64,000 nucleotides of DNA from Volvox africanus (Eukaryota; Chlorophyta; Chlorophyceae; Chlamydomonadales; Volvocaceae): the NCBI GenBank assembly GCA_030268105.1, contig BSDZ01000027.1:933001-997000 (forward strand), in the 5' to 3' direction. Under the pieces are notes generated by a model. It did not search any database, was not told the DNA's origin, and was given only the letters and a program-made list of their open reading frames with translations. Both the position numbers and the translations under genes were made by a program. Of the stretch, positions 11,951 through 24,115 are shown piece after piece. Position 1 is the first letter of the stretch; each line of letters begins with the position of its first letter.

Positions 11951-12069
11951 CTCACAGATAGGTGGGAAAGAAGTAGGGATGGAAGAGAAGAGGTACGTAG
12001 CTAGGCGCGTGCTGTCATATAGCGCGTGCTAAACACATGTAGCTGTCCAGCAAGGAAGCAAGCCAAAGT

Positions 12070-12074
12070 TGTAA
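12070..12074 (+). promoter_or_regulatory. TGTAA poly(A) signal
   Basis: TGTAA is the usual poly(A) signal of Chlamydomonas-type algae. This one lies 120 bp after the stop codon at 11950. Confidence 0.45.
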
Positions 12075-12649
12075 CGGGCGGGGAATTCACACACTGGCAT
12101 CATGCCCTGCATAATGCACCATGTATGTGTATGTGTAGTAAAGTGAAGTGAAGTATGGTAAAATGATCAGCATCAAATCAAATGTATCGGATGGACAACT
12201 TGCTATCTGATGCATGCATGCCCCGAGCGAGCAGCGTGCTGGCCAGGAGTACATACAAGCAAGTGCGTGGCATGCACGCATGGATGGATGGATGGATGAA
12301 AGTAATAGGGGTACAAAAGGGTACAACGTGTATATGCTGCCAGCAGCCAGCTGTATCTATCTAACCGTCTTCAATCGCGCTCTTATCTAGCCAAAGCTGG
12401 ATCGATCAATATCGATAGTTCATTAGACTGAAGAATCCATCTATCCGCCGGCCACGCACAAATTTGCTGACTATATGTTTTGAAGGAAGCAGGGGCGGCG
12501 TGGGATCTCATTTTTTATCTTCTTTGAACTTTTAAGGAAGTAATTAATATGATATGCATGTGCTGGGGTTTCATAGGGGTATGGAAGATAGGTAGGCACT
12601 TGATCAACATCAGGTAGGGGCGAGTTATCAGCATGCACTACTACCTACT

Positions 12650-12915
12650 CGACGACGCTACGCACGAACGGGGTATGACATACCCCAGTGTATGCACAGT
12701 AAGGACATATGCGGGTTGTGGGACTTAATATATTCTCAAGTGTGGCATTGAGCGCAAGAGTCAGCAGCAGATCTTTGCCTGGGGCCACCTGGCTCGTGTT
12801 CCGCTCGAAGCCAGTGAAGCCGGGACCAAGTTCCGACTTCTGCTGTGTGGTTATGCTACCTGATTGTATAATGGAACCGTCCGTATCAAAGAGCCAGAGC
12901 TTTGGCACCGGCTTC
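12650..12915 (-). CDS. Possible internal exon, unrecognised
   Basis: The minus-strand frame reads ..PKLWLFDTDGSIIQSG..ELGPGFTGFERNTSQVAPGKDLLLTLALNATL.., which looks more protein-like than the other ORFs nearby. There is no ATG at its start, and an acceptor-like AG precedes it. I could not place a donor or neighbouring exons. It may be chance. Confidence 0.25.
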
Positions 12916-13732
12916 CAACATGCGTTACTATAAGGTGGAGTTAAGCCGAGCTCAATCCCGTCAAATGTTGCATCGCAGCAGTACCAAGGCTAGTAGGTGA
13001 CCACAAGACAGTCTGCTGATAACGACACAGCGTAGGTGTTGAATGTGGGACTCTGTATTCTTTGTCGTTAGTTACACAAGGAAGGTGTCACAACATGATA
13101 AGTGCCGTACCATCATAGTGTATTATTCCGCCGGCGGGGATGTATATGTGGACTTCTACATTTGGGTAGAGGAGGATATGTGGGTTCGCTAAGCTGCCTT
13201 CCTCCAGATAGACCGAGCATGAATAAAGATAACGCAGATAGAGCGTGCACTACGTGGATGATGAGATGGAGATGTATGTAGATGATAATCATTTACGTAT
13301 CTTGAGTCACTGACGCAGTCATTGTAGCAGTCGTCATAATGATGCCAGAGTTTCTATGGGGAAGCGTCAACTTTTTCGGATTAGGAATAGCGCTCAAGTA
13401 TGACAATGCCACAAACTGGTACATCTAACGGAAACCGGTGGCAGCGGAGTCTTGAACTCCGAACAACTGGGAATGTGATACTTCTTTGTCTGGCCAAAGC
13501 ACTCCACCAGGGTGAATTAATTCTTGGCTCACCTGCAAAGATGTATGGCGATCTGCTTTTGCGAATCGCGAGCTTTTTAGGTATCATGCTTAATATTTTT
13601 AGCCTAAAGGTATGTAGTTTGCTACAGTCACAATGACCGTCATCTCCTACTACTTTGGAGAACTTTTGCTTCCTAAATTTCTTGGGCGTGATTCCGTATG
13701 CATGTATGTAGAAAGTGTACGTTGATTTCTAC

Positions 13733-13840
13733 ATCAGGGCAAGTCGCCCACAGTGTAATACCCTTTCATGTATTCATATACATACAAATACATACAAATA
13801 CACAAACATAACAAAACAGCATAAACACATACATATGCAT
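13733..13840 (+). mobile_element. LINE 3' tail (copy D) in front of the long LINE
   Basis: Only the last 36 bp of the family remain (CATCAGGGCAAGTCGCCCACAGTGTAATACCC with a T-for-C change), followed by an ACAAATACATA-type simple tail. The long LINE begins directly behind this tail. Confidence 0.6.
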
Positions 13841-13841
13841 A

Positions 13842-16221
13842 CACGCCTGAACCTGGATAAGGTGGAACTCCTACCTATGAGGGCTGTGGACGACCATCGC
13901 CAGGGACGCACAATCAATGGTCTGAAGGTGGTCACCACCGCGACAGCCCTTAACTTGCCAATGGACAACCAAGTGCAGCCGTCCCAACCAGACTGGCCTG
14001 AGATGCTAGCACTGGCCTACAAGAGGATGCAACGCCTAGCCCATTATCCGCTCTCTGCCTTTGGTCGGGCTGCGGTAGTCTCAAGCTATTGCCTGCAAAG
14101 GGTCACTTGGCATATGGAGCATGGTGGACCACCTCCAGATACCACTCTGACCTATATTGAACGCTTAGCTGCTCGCCTTGTAGATCGGCAACAGGGCCCA
14201 GAAGATCAGGGCCAGAGCCTCACTGGAGTGCCTAGCAGACTCTTGGTGGGACACCCATCAACTGGTGGATTTGGCCTACTGCCCCTCAGGCAACACATCC
14301 GGGCAAGGCAAGCCATGTGGGCAGTGCGTTTCATCCGTGGGGCCCTGATGGCCAGGAGTGAGGGAGAGAGGGTAACGCCTAGGGACACGGCGATGAATAC
14401 TGCTGCTGAAGAAGAGGAGGAGCCTGTTACTCGTGGTAGTGATCGGAGCCTCCACCCCTGGATCCGGACCCTGGCCACCTACCTGGAGATCACCCATCCG
14501 GCCTTTAAACCTTGGGCCCTTACCACTGCCCAGGCAGCTGGGCCCTGGCTGGGTGGAGAGACGTTGCCTGAGGAAATCAGCCGGATTGTAGGGGCCTTGG
14601 GGCACCTTCCACCACTAGAAGATGTCAGCAACCCACCTTTAGCCCCTGGAGACTGGTGCTGGGCGGCTGCTCTCTGGGGAAATCCTTTGCTGCCCAACAA
14701 CTCGGATGATGGAGGAAGTATCAATGGTAACAACCACCGCCCAGGCCTGGAAACACGCCACCCTGTTGTATCTCTGTTGTGTCGGCCAACAAAGGCCCGA
14801 TCGGAAGGATGACCATCTAAGGTCCAGGATCCTTTGACACTGCCCGTAGATACCCCAGGATACTACACACCCACTGATGGCTTCATGCAGAAAACTGCTC
14901 ACAGTTGGGGACCTGGTAAGGGTGTACGACATGCTGGAGCATGGCCAAATACCCCTCCCGCAGAGCATGAACTGGTTAGACTGGACCCAACAGTATCTAG
15001 ACTTCTTAGCTAGCCCCACCCAACTGCGAGACAAGGAGTCTACCCATATGGCTCTCTCGGCTTTATGCAACGATATCAGCCATGGATAGCAGCAGCACGG
15101 GAGGTAGTCAACCGCCTACAACACGAACAGCAGGACAGGGTGGAGGACAGAATGCAGCAGCAGATGCCAGCACCACCAGACCGCACCACAGTGATGGCCA
15201 TGATTGTCAGGCATTTGGGCTGGAGATTGCCAGGGGACTCAGGTGCCTCTCTACAACCTTACTGTCAGCCAAGCTACTAAGCTGCAAGGGGTTCAACAGC
15301 GGAGGAGCGAGTGGAACTGTTGAGAGCCTTTGTGCAGGAGGCGCAAGGGATGCCAACAGCGCCGGCTCCACTCCTCCCTGCCCTGCCACCGACCTCCAGC
15401 ACCTTCAGGCAACCCTGGACAGGCTGTGGAAAACAGTTCGTTGGGAAAATAAAAACAAAGAGACGCTGTGGCGTTTGGTGGTCGATGGGATACCCATGCC
15501 TGGCAACACACATCTTTCCAGGGTGCCCATCAAACCATGTGGATGTGGGAGCTATGGAGGTGATACTGATCAACCTTGCTCCCCGCGCCTGCACCACTTC
15601 TGGGAGTGCCCTATAGCCAAGGCGGTGCGTGAATAGATCGACAGGCATCTGCCGTTGCCGTCATCAGCCACCATTGAAGGGGGCATAACCAGGCAACAGC
15701 TATGGCTTGTCCAAGCACCTCCCGGTTGCGAGCAGGCCCCTTGGGACGTGATAGCCTTGGCGGCCTTATCTTCTATGGAATAAGGCAGGTACTGGGCGGC
15801 AACCCGGGAACAAAGGCAACAGGGGCCTTCTACCCACGGACGGCAGCAGCAACAACAGACCCACACAACAGAGCAGGGACCCCGTCAACGGGCTATTACT
15901 GACTTCTTCAACCGTTCAGGGGGTTTCACTCAAGAGGAAGAGGAAGCTGCCAACACCCATCCAATCATCTCTACGACACAGCCAGCAATGGACACTCCAA
16001 CACAAACAGCAGCCACACCCCTGGACCGTGCGCGAGCCCGTACAGTTGCCGACTTTTGGGCACGCTTGCAGTCTTTTGCAGCCTTGGGTATCCCTCATTA
16101 TGGCTGGGATCGGGTGGGACCACAACACCCCATCCTAGCCATAGTTGGCACGCAAATGCGGTGTGCAGTTCCGGTTGACATCACCGGCCATGGAGCAGCA
16201 AGAACAGAGCAGGGGCTTTAG
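13842..16221 (+). pseudogene. LINE ORF2 C-terminal part with zf-RVT-like motif, broken
   Basis: The frame at 13842-14812 encodes a post-RT thumb/connection region (LALAYKRMQRLAHYPLSAFGRAAVV, PLRQHIRARQAMWAVRFIRG). It ends at a TGA (14810-14812), and homologous sense continues in another frame (VGDLVRVYDMLEHGQIPLPQ, 14877-15089). The 15082-15636 frame holds a zinc-binding zf-RVT-like motif typical of plant LINEs: LWRLVVDGIPMPG, then CGCG, a C, and HHFWEC. A TAG at 15634 interrupts it, and the frame resumes with QQLWLVQAP and later ITDFFNRSGGF to a stop at 16219. Several frameshifts and nonsense codons make it non-functional. Confidence 0.7.
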
Positions 16222-16888
16222 GACAGGAGTTTTGAGGAGGTTTCTGTGAGAGGAGTCAGGGAGGTGGGGGAGAGTCAGGGAGGTGGAGTCAAGGGGAAGA
16301 CAGTCTAGGTCTTGAGGAGGGGAAGGGAGAGGGCGGAGGGTTTTGTGGCTAGAGGTACCGGTGTCCAGGCTTCGGGTCCTTAGGGTTTTGGGAGGGGTCA
16401 GCGAGAGAGGTCTTTCCTTCTTGTGCAGTGCAGGTGTTTGCGGGGCCAGCTTTGGGTGGGGCCGGAAGGCTTTCTAGGGGGACTCCAGTTTGGCTTGTCA
16501 TGCCCCCCTCCACCCCTTGTTGGTTCTTCCGGCTCGGCTGTGTAAAAGTGTGCTTTCCTGCTGGTGGTTCTCCTCTGAGGGGATCTGTGTGTGTCTGTCA
16601 GACTCTTGCCAGGTCAGTTTCGGTTAAGAGGAGAGGGTTCCCCTTCCTTTTGAGCAGCTAGTCGTCCTCCGTTTTCCGTTGGGCCCTTCTGTGGTTTCTT
16701 GGTGACCCTGAGTGCTCTGTTAGTGGCCAGGCGAGAGCCTCTGAGGTTTCGCTGGCCCGAGTGAGAGGGGGAGCACGTGGCAGGACAGACAGACAAAGCC
16801 ACGTGCTCCTCCCCTATGCTGTGGCTCGGTCCGGTCAGGACCCCCGGTGCTCGTCTTTGGAGGGTGAGTCGCCCACAATGTAACATCC
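13842..16888 (+). mobile_element. 5'-truncated LINE (non-LTR retrotransposon)
   Basis: The element begins inside the ORF (after the RT catalytic core) directly behind the tail of copy D. It includes the C-terminal coding part to 16221, a roughly 650-bp GC-rich 3' UTR, and the family terminus CCCACAATGTAACATCC at about 16871-16887. An AT-rich tail follows. It is the longest family member here and defines the 3' UTR seen in copies A, B and C. Loss of the 5' part is the usual result of incomplete target-primed reverse transcription. Confidence 0.75.
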
Positions 16889-17999
16889 ATAAATACATAC
16901 GTATATTTGCATATGTAATGATGTAGATGGTATGTAACATAAGTTATTAGGGATCTTAGATGCATAAGTTGTATAAGAAATCGAGCAAACGTTTATTTGC
17001 TTACATCTATGCAGAACATTAATAATATAATATATAATATATAGTTAACATCGATGGTGCACGCACCCATCACGCACAGCAATTTCTATATGTACCTATG
17101 CCAAGTATGATCAAGGCATGGGGTTTTACGCTGTATGTGGGCAGGCGCCCTGACCGAGCTGAGCCACAGCGCACTACATGCAAGGGGCGGGATGGACTCG
17201 CTTGCATCCACATCGCACACGGTTTCGTCCGTCCATCCGTCTTTATTTAATTGCTTTATGCATACAAATGGTAAGGTCGGTACTATTACACAGACACAAA
17301 TATGAACACAAAGATAATAAGGTGAAACATAAACGCACACAGCACCAGGAGAGGCCTTTACAGAACAAAGCAAATACATACGATACTGCATGCATTTATT
17401 GCACCAGGTACAGGCAAGGCAATGAAGCTACCACGCATGCTCTCACGCAGGGCTTGCCACCCAAATAAACGGACCAACCGTGCACGTGATGGAGCGAGCC
17501 CTCGCTCGCTCCACACATGCATCATCATCGTCATTATTCGGTGTTGGGTCATTAATGGAGTATCCCGGGCTACTGCAAATAAAACAGATCATACAAGGAT
17601 GGACAGCAGCAACACCACAGGGGCAGACAGCAGGCAGCAGCTACGTAGATGGCATGTCAAAACGTTTCGGCATACATTTTTAGATGCAGGAAGACATACA
17701 TACATACATACACGCAAATAAATGAAAACATGTGTAGATAGAACATCACATGTATATATAATGGATATGTATCAGCAGCAAATAATAGATATACATGTTG
17801 TTAGTTATACCTCTACCTTGTGTTGCACTGCATACGTACATACATTTCATACGGTAGGTGGCAGCAGCAGCAGCAACAACAAAAAAGTGCACATGGCTTC
17901 TGGTGAATAGGCAGGCAGGCACGCAGGCAGCAACATGCGGCAGCCGATGTATTTCATTAGTACATGCATACACGCACCCTACGTACCCTACTGCTAGGT
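16889..17999. other. Spacer between LINE and Ty3 element
   Basis: No gene is recognised. It contains the AT-rich tail of the LINE, TACA/CATA microsatellites near 17698-17720, a short CAGCAG run near 17861-17876, and a GCAGGCAGGCA run near 17911-17930. No LTR resembling 21070-21485 is seen here. Confidence 0.5.
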
Positions 18000-18244
18000 G
18001 ACGGCGGGTATGACTTGGTTAGATTGGACGGTGATGGCTTCGATGGCAATGAGCGGAGCGGTGAAGGTGACATCTGGACCTTGTTGTAAGAGGACCAAGC
18101 CTTCGTCGCCCTATCAAGTCGCCTGGAGGAATTTATTTTTTTCCCACCCGCCCTCCCTACGGTGTCTACTCGTCCGACGCACACCAGACCTCTCAGTCCC
18201 AAACGCTCGTGGACCAGGACTCTGCCGCCCATACGTAAGTCCAG

Positions 18245-18842
18245 ATGAGACCTATGTCGTCCCAATCGTCCCGGTCCCGGTCCCGCTTGCACTCACGCGT
18301 CAGTCATGCTAGCGGACCGCCCAGCGTGAGAGTGCCGCCAGGATCGCCGCACTCCAACATTGAAGTCGAGCAGCTGCGCCATGAGCTCGTGCAGGCAGAC
18401 CACAGTGTGGCCCACGCTGCAGCCACACCATCGGCGGCCAGCACCACCTCGCTCCCTACTGCCTTCACCATCGACCACATCGGCGCCTTCGTGGAGCGCC
18501 TGCTCCAACAGAAGCTGGAGGCCGCCCTCCCCTCGCTGTTAGCCTCGGTCACCAGCACAGCTGCGGCTACAGCACAACAAGCCGTGTACTACGCTTCCGC
18601 TCAAGTCTTGTACCCTGAGGCCTACCCTGAGGCCTACCCTGAGGCCTACCCTGAGGCCTACCCTGAGGCCTACCCTGAGGCGTACCCTGAGGCGTACCCT
18701 GAGGCATACCCTGAGGCCTACCCAGAGGCCTACCCAGAGGCCTACCCAGAGGCCTACCCAGAGGCCTACCCCAGAGGCCTACCCAGAGGCCTACCCAGAG
18801 GCCTACCCCAGAGGCCTACCCAGAGGCTGAAGCTTCCGGCGT
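18245..18842 (+). pseudogene. gag-like ORF of the Ty3 element
   Basis: The protein has a Ser/Arg-rich start (SQSSRSRSRLHSR), a likely helical segment (EVEQLRHELVQADHSV, then HIGAFVERLLQQKLEAALPSLLASV), and a tetrapeptide repeat PEAY of about 13 copies. Extra Cs in the repeat shift the frame to PRGL and then QRPTQRL. The frame then runs into the misplaced pol fragment, so the ORF end at 18982 is artefactual. No CCHC knuckle is visible. Identity as gag rests on position and composition. Confidence 0.5.
18609..18830. repeat. 12-bp minisatellite CCTGAGGCCTAC / CCAGAGGCCTAC
   Basis: About 18 units that encode Pro-Glu-Ala-Tyr in the gag frame. The first units are CCTGAGGC-type and the later ones CCAGAGGC-type, with GCG/GCA variants between. 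Two units carry an extra C and break the frame. Confidence 0.9.
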
Positions 18843-18924
18843 CGGTCGTAAACGTGAGGCAACTCCGCCCATTCAGGACGGCGGACGACGCTTTTCCGGA
18901 CCGAGCTGTGGCCCAAGCCACGCC
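18843..18924. repeat. 82-bp displaced copy of 20636-20717
   Basis: The block CGGTCGT-AACGTGAGGC ... AAGCCACGCC matches 20636-20717 with a single visible difference (A for C). In the normal position it encodes the region before the chromodomain (VVNVRQLRPFRTADDAFPD). Here it sits between gag and RNase H. Confidence 0.9.
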
Positions 18925-18929
18925 CAAAC

Positions 18930-20972
18930 AGGCCATCACAAGTCCTGTGAGAAAGCTTTCCAAGTGCTTAAGGACACCCTAACCTCGGCCCCTGTCATGG
19001 CACCTCCGGACCCCAATGCGCCCTTCATGCTCACCACCGACGCCTCAGACTACGCCACAGGCGGAGTTCTGTCCCAAGTCCAAGACGGTGTCGAGAGAGT
19101 GATTGCGTAAGAGAGCCGGAAACTTACCCCGGTGCAGCACAACTACCCTGCACATGACCGCGAGATGCTCGCGGTTGTCCACTGCCTTCGTGTCTGGTGA
19201 CACCACCTCAAGGGACCTCACCCGGTGACCATCTGGACCGATAACTCGGCAGTCTCGGCGTTCAAAACGCAACCCCGGTTAAACCGGCGCCAAGTGCGCT
19301 GGCTTGCGGAGCTCGAAGAATTCAACTACGTCATCGAGCACAAGCCGGGCAAGACCAACGTCGTGGCTGATGCAATCAGCTGACGACCGGACCTGCGGGT
19401 CCACACCATGACGGTCTCTGTGGCCAAGGCTGCCATCGACCTGGCCACCACCATCCGCAGAGATGGTCCACAGGATGAGACCTACACTCGCCTCAAGGAG
19501 CAAGCCATCAAGAACTACAAAGAGGACCCCCCCGTTCAAGCTATACAAGAGCTTGCTGTACTACGAGCCGCGTGGTGCCCTGCGGGCTCGCCTGTACATC
19601 CCAGACATCCCGGGCCTGCGCGCCAAGCTGCTGCGCGAGGCTCATGACATCCCCATCGCAGGCCACCTGGGCCGCGACAAGACCCTTGCCCGGCTCAGCA
19701 GATTCTACTACTGGCCGAACATGGACCGATCGGTGGATACCTACACCACCACCTGCCCCTCGTGCCAACGGTGCAAACACAGGCAAGGCCGCCCCCTGGG
19801 CAAATCTCAACCACTGCCCATTCCCGAGCGGCCCTGGCAGTCCATTTCCCTGTACCTAATCACGGACCTGCCAAAATCGCACGGTGGCGACGACGCCATC
19901 GCCGTGTTTGTATGCCGGCTTTCCAAGATGATGCGCGTCATCCCTGTCAACACGAACATCACAGCCGAGCGCCTAGCAGAGGTCGCTTACGACTGGGTGT
20001 TCCTGTTCTACGGTCAGCCAGAGAGCATTGTCTCCGACCGTGACCCCAACTTCACAGGCACCTTCTGGCAAACCTTGTTCAAGCTGTCTGGCACAAGCCT
20101 CGACATGTCCACTGCACACCACCCGCAGACGGACGGCCAGACAGAGCGAGCCAATCGCACCCTAGAGGAGATGCTCCGCCACTACGTGGATGCCAACCAC
20201 ACCAACTGGTGTGATCACCTACCCTAACTCGAGTTCGCCTACAACTCGAGCGTCCAAGCTTCGACGGGCTTCACCCCGTTCAAGCTAGTCCTGGGCTATG
20301 AGCCCACCACCCCGCTCCAGCTGCTAGCCAAGCACCCCAGCTGGGAGCCCGCTAACCCGTCGGTCACATCGTTTATGATCGACCGCGAAATTGCGCTCTC
20401 CCAAGCCAAGCTGCATGTCAAGGCCGCACAGCACCGCCAGACTGCCTACGCTGACAAGCGACGTGCGGATCACACCTTCGCGACAAGGTGCTGTTATCCA
20501 CGGCCCACCTCAAGCTGGTAACTGGCGACTCCCGCACGAAATTCAACTCGCGCTATGTCGGCCCCTTCACCATCGAGGCCATGATTTCCAAGAATGCAGC
20601 GCGGCTGAAGCTCCCGGCGCACATGCGCATCCACCCGGTCGTCAACGTGAGGCAACTCCGCCCATTCAGGACGGCGGACGACGCTTTTCCGGACCGAGCT
20701 GTGGCCCAAGCCACGCCTGAGCCCTTCGTCAACTCCACTGGGGACCTGTGGTGGCATGTGGAGGCAATTGTCAGCCGCCATATCACCCCCATCACTGGTC
20801 GCGTCACATATGGCGTCAAGTTCAAGGGCTATGACGAGTCCGAGAACATATTCATCGACGAAGCTACCCTACTGGAGGATGTCCCGGAACGGATCGCGCA
20901 GTACGAACGCGACCACCCCCGTTCTGTGGCCAAAACCCGGCAGCGACGCAGCAGTTTTCGCAAACGTAACTA
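18930..20972 (+). pseudogene. Ty3 pol remnant: RNase H, integrase, chromodomain
   Basis: The RT-RNase H connection starts at KAFQVLKDTLTSAPVM. RNase H follows (LTTDASDYATGGVLSQ, ESRKLTPVQHNYPAHDREML, TIWTDNSAVSAF). The integrase has its zinc domain (AGHLGRDKTLARL, CPSCQRC) and catalytic core. The second Asp (IVSDRDPNF) and Glu (GQTERANRTLEE) are present, but where the first catalytic Asp is expected (S-M-D-F-I) the sequence reads SLYLI, so it is lost. A chromodomain follows (WHVEAIVSRHI ... YGVKFKGYDESENIFI). Stops: TAA 19108, TGA 19198, TGA 19381, TAA 20225. Frameshifts: a C-run near 19526-19533 and near 20475-20490. It is dead. Confidence 0.85.
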
Positions 20973-21069
20973 GACCCTTGGTCATTTCAACACGCCTGTT
21001 ACATACCACTTCGTGGAGTTCGCTGGAGTTAGAGTTGCGGGGACGCAACCCTTCGCGGAGGGGGGATGG

Positions 21070-21485
21070 TGTAACAGGGCGAATGGCGCAGAAGCGCCAG
21101 AACGAGTGAAACTGACTTGTCATAATTTGGCTTTTATGACAATAACTTAATTGCGTAATAATAGATTAGTTATAATAGATCTAATGCATAGAACTTGGAT
21201 GAGTTGCATGGAACTACTTACATGCGAGCATTCGTACAACGGTGTCGGTTGTAGAATGCGCGCCAGTTTTGAATAGACGTAAGGCCCCCTTAGGTGCCAG
21301 GCAGCGCTATTTAAGACGCCTGGATAATTGAGACAGACACTTCCAATTACATTCTTCTTTTATTATAAGATATTACTATAATGTAATTTACACGGAGTCA
21401 CCCTTACACCTCGTGCCCTACGGCACCATGACTCGGAGCTCGCCATTATAGCTACACCTAACAGCTAGGCGACCCCTCTGTTACA
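21070..21485 (+). repeat. 3' LTR of the Ty3 element, 416 bp
   Basis: It starts TGTAACAG and ends CTGTTACA, a perfect 8-bp terminal inversion with TG...CA ends, and is preceded by a polypurine tract. The interior is AT-rich with TATTATAAGATATTA near 21360. No matching 5' copy lies in the window, so LTR-LTR age cannot be estimated. Confidence 0.75.
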
Positions 21486-24115
21486 CTATTGCAGATAGAG
21501 TGAATCAATCATCAGGTGAATAACGCAGCTGCTGCGTTATGAGGATTGCGTGCCACCTTTAGGATGACGGAACACGGAAATCTGATGCTACTGCTTTGCT
21601 CCTAACCACTCACACCGGTGTAGGGAGAGGACGTTTCGCGCGCTGGGCCATGCGTGCGTCCTAGCATGCCATCAAGAGCTGACCCATCAGCCAGTCCTGC
21701 ATACAAAGATGTCCTCGCAGGTAAAGCAGGTGGCCGAACTTGCTCACTCCGTCTTGCAAGAGACTGAAGATTGCTTGGATTGGCATAGCAAGATTGCCAT
21801 ACGGCGGCGTTTCCGCACCATAGATAGATGTCATGTCGTGATGCCTGAAATAAGAGTACATGATATCTACCAGTTTGCACTTCCCTATGTAGTGCACGAC
21901 GCACGGGCCCCAGTCGATCAACTTATGGGCTTCACGACCCTTTCTTCATTCCTAAATATTTACGTATGAAAATCGACCCACTAATAGAGAGTTACTCTTA
22001 TGTTATGCTGAGGGAACCTATCCCCATGATGCAGGTTCGGTGTTCCGCCAGGCAAGAGCTTCGGGGGGTCATAAGTCGATTTTTTGGCGGTTAGGCGGGT
22101 CAACTGAAGATAACGGCCGAGCTGTTCCCCCCTCTCCCCTGGGGTTCTGCTGTAGGAGCTTATTTAACTCCATACGTATGTTGGCATAGCGTCTTAGCTG
22201 ACTCCATACTACCCAACTCTGCACCACCCAGAACCCTATGAAGGTTTGGGTTACACCTGGATTTCACACAGGGTTACACAACGGATACGTGACGGCTCAG
22301 CAGAATCGCGCTGCATCCTTGACCACAACATGTGCAATCAATACACATGCAAGCAATCGATCCCATACGGTTATGTAATGCAGCAAAGTGCAGCCTCATG
22401 GGGTGGGGTACGTAGCCCGGCGTATAGCCAAGCGTATGGTGTGGTGTCAGGGGTAATGTCTGATCGATGCACGCAGTCTAAAACGCTCATAAGGGGATAC
22501 GGCAGTCTTGCTTTAGGCAGCAGGATAACTCTCTCCCATTCGTTCAGTTAGAGCCGAGCAGCAGCAGCAGGGACGACCCTCCCAGGACAGATAAGTTGCA
22601 ACAAACGATAGTTGATGATGGTCACAACGAACGAACTAATAAAAACTATCAATCAACACCCAGAAGCACCAGAACCAACGTACATATTATCTTCCAGGTT
22701 CATGTATGATCATCAAGTAGGTACAATAAAAAAACCAACACACATGAAGCAGCTATCTACACTCGCGCTTCTGCAAAGACTGCTCGCATTTGCAAAGACT
22801 GCTGCTGTTGTCGTACAATGTACATTACAAGCGCAACCCCTGAATTCTAACTGCCGCACTCGAAATGCAATCACAACCGAGCTTCATCGGCTAAACCCTA
22901 ACCAAGCAAGTATGCCGTTTGCTTGTCAATCTACTTAGCATGCGTATGCAGATATGCTAACTGTATATAGGTAGAGATAGGTACACGCATATGTACGAAT
23001 GCAGCATGCAGATTGCCACGCATGTACGACAACTACCTACATTCCATCAAGTCGTCATAGCTGCCGCAGCAGTTCTATCTAAACAAGATCCCGTGAATGT
23101 TGAAGTAAAAAAAGCGACACATCATGGGTACCTAGGATCGCTGACGAAAACGCATGCATGCATAGTAGTAGTCCTAATAAGCTACTTTGCTGTGCCTGCA
23201 GATCTCGTACAAATAGTTCGTCATGGGTGCATCTCTCTAGCTAAGTACTCACGATAGCTAAGTACGCACGATTGGCACGCGATGCCTAGATGCATGTCGA
23301 CTTTGTCGATATCAGATGTGTTGTTCATAGCATTTTACTGAAAATAAGAGGCCCGACTTGCACGGCTTGGTCGATACCTGCAAGGAGATGTACACAAAAC
23401 AATTTTATTTCTTTGCTTCTTTGCCCTATCAACCCGCACAGAAATCAAATCCATGAACGGAGACAAATGAGCAACCATAATCGTCATTATCACCATCATC
23501 ATCATGGCTCATGTGTGGACGTTATCTGTATTTGTGTACGGAATCACGTGCCGAATCTAACTGCACGAATGATGATAAGTACTCGCGCATAGGGAACTCA
23601 TAAGCTGCATATAGCTGCAAATACCGCCACTGGAGGATCGTAACCACGCACATATATACAGATTATTAAACGCATAACTGTACATCGATATCCACGTTGA
23701 CATGGATATTCCCGCGTCTTATATGTAGCTTTAGTACGCCCTGTAAATCGTTGCTTCTGATTATTACGAGATTCTCATATTATAAATCCCTAAGGTATCT
23801 TGAGGTGACGACAGCGGCCATGAACGTATATATGCAACCCCGAGCCGAGAGCCGAGCACTACCGAATTTCAATACATTGTTGCCATTCAGCATGCATCCA
23901 TTATTTACCAGTGCATTCCCAGCGTTCTCATCGCGTCGATGTGTGATACTGCTGTAACATATATCAAGGTGACGCTGTGCATATGCCTTATTGATAACCG
24001 CTACGGAGCGTTACGGTTTCGGAGCAGTTCTGGAATGGCGTCGTACATATGACATAGATACGGACCTTGAGTGGAAGTTCCTGAACTGCACGGACCAGCC
24101 GGTGATGTGTCTTAC

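Larger units (their letters stand above)
11960..13730. other. Intergenic stretch after the 10.9-kb exon
   Basis: Apart from the poly(A) signal at 12070 and one possible minus-strand exon at 12650-12915, nothing is recognised. It includes a GGAT/ATGG simple run near 12279-12298. A short plus ORF at 13400-13636 is unremarkable. Confidence 0.5.
18000..21485 (+). mobile_element. Defective Ty3/gypsy (chromovirus-type) retrotransposon
   Basis: Order: a gag-like ORF, a 12-bp minisatellite, an 82-bp displaced copy of the pol C-terminal region, RNase H, integrase, chromodomain, polypurine tract (GGAGGGGGGATGG) and one 3' LTR. Protease and the RT palm are missing and no 5' LTR is found. The left boundary is a guess. 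The chromodomain places it among chromodomain Ty3 elements (chromoviruses), which often insert into heterochromatin. Confidence 0.8.
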
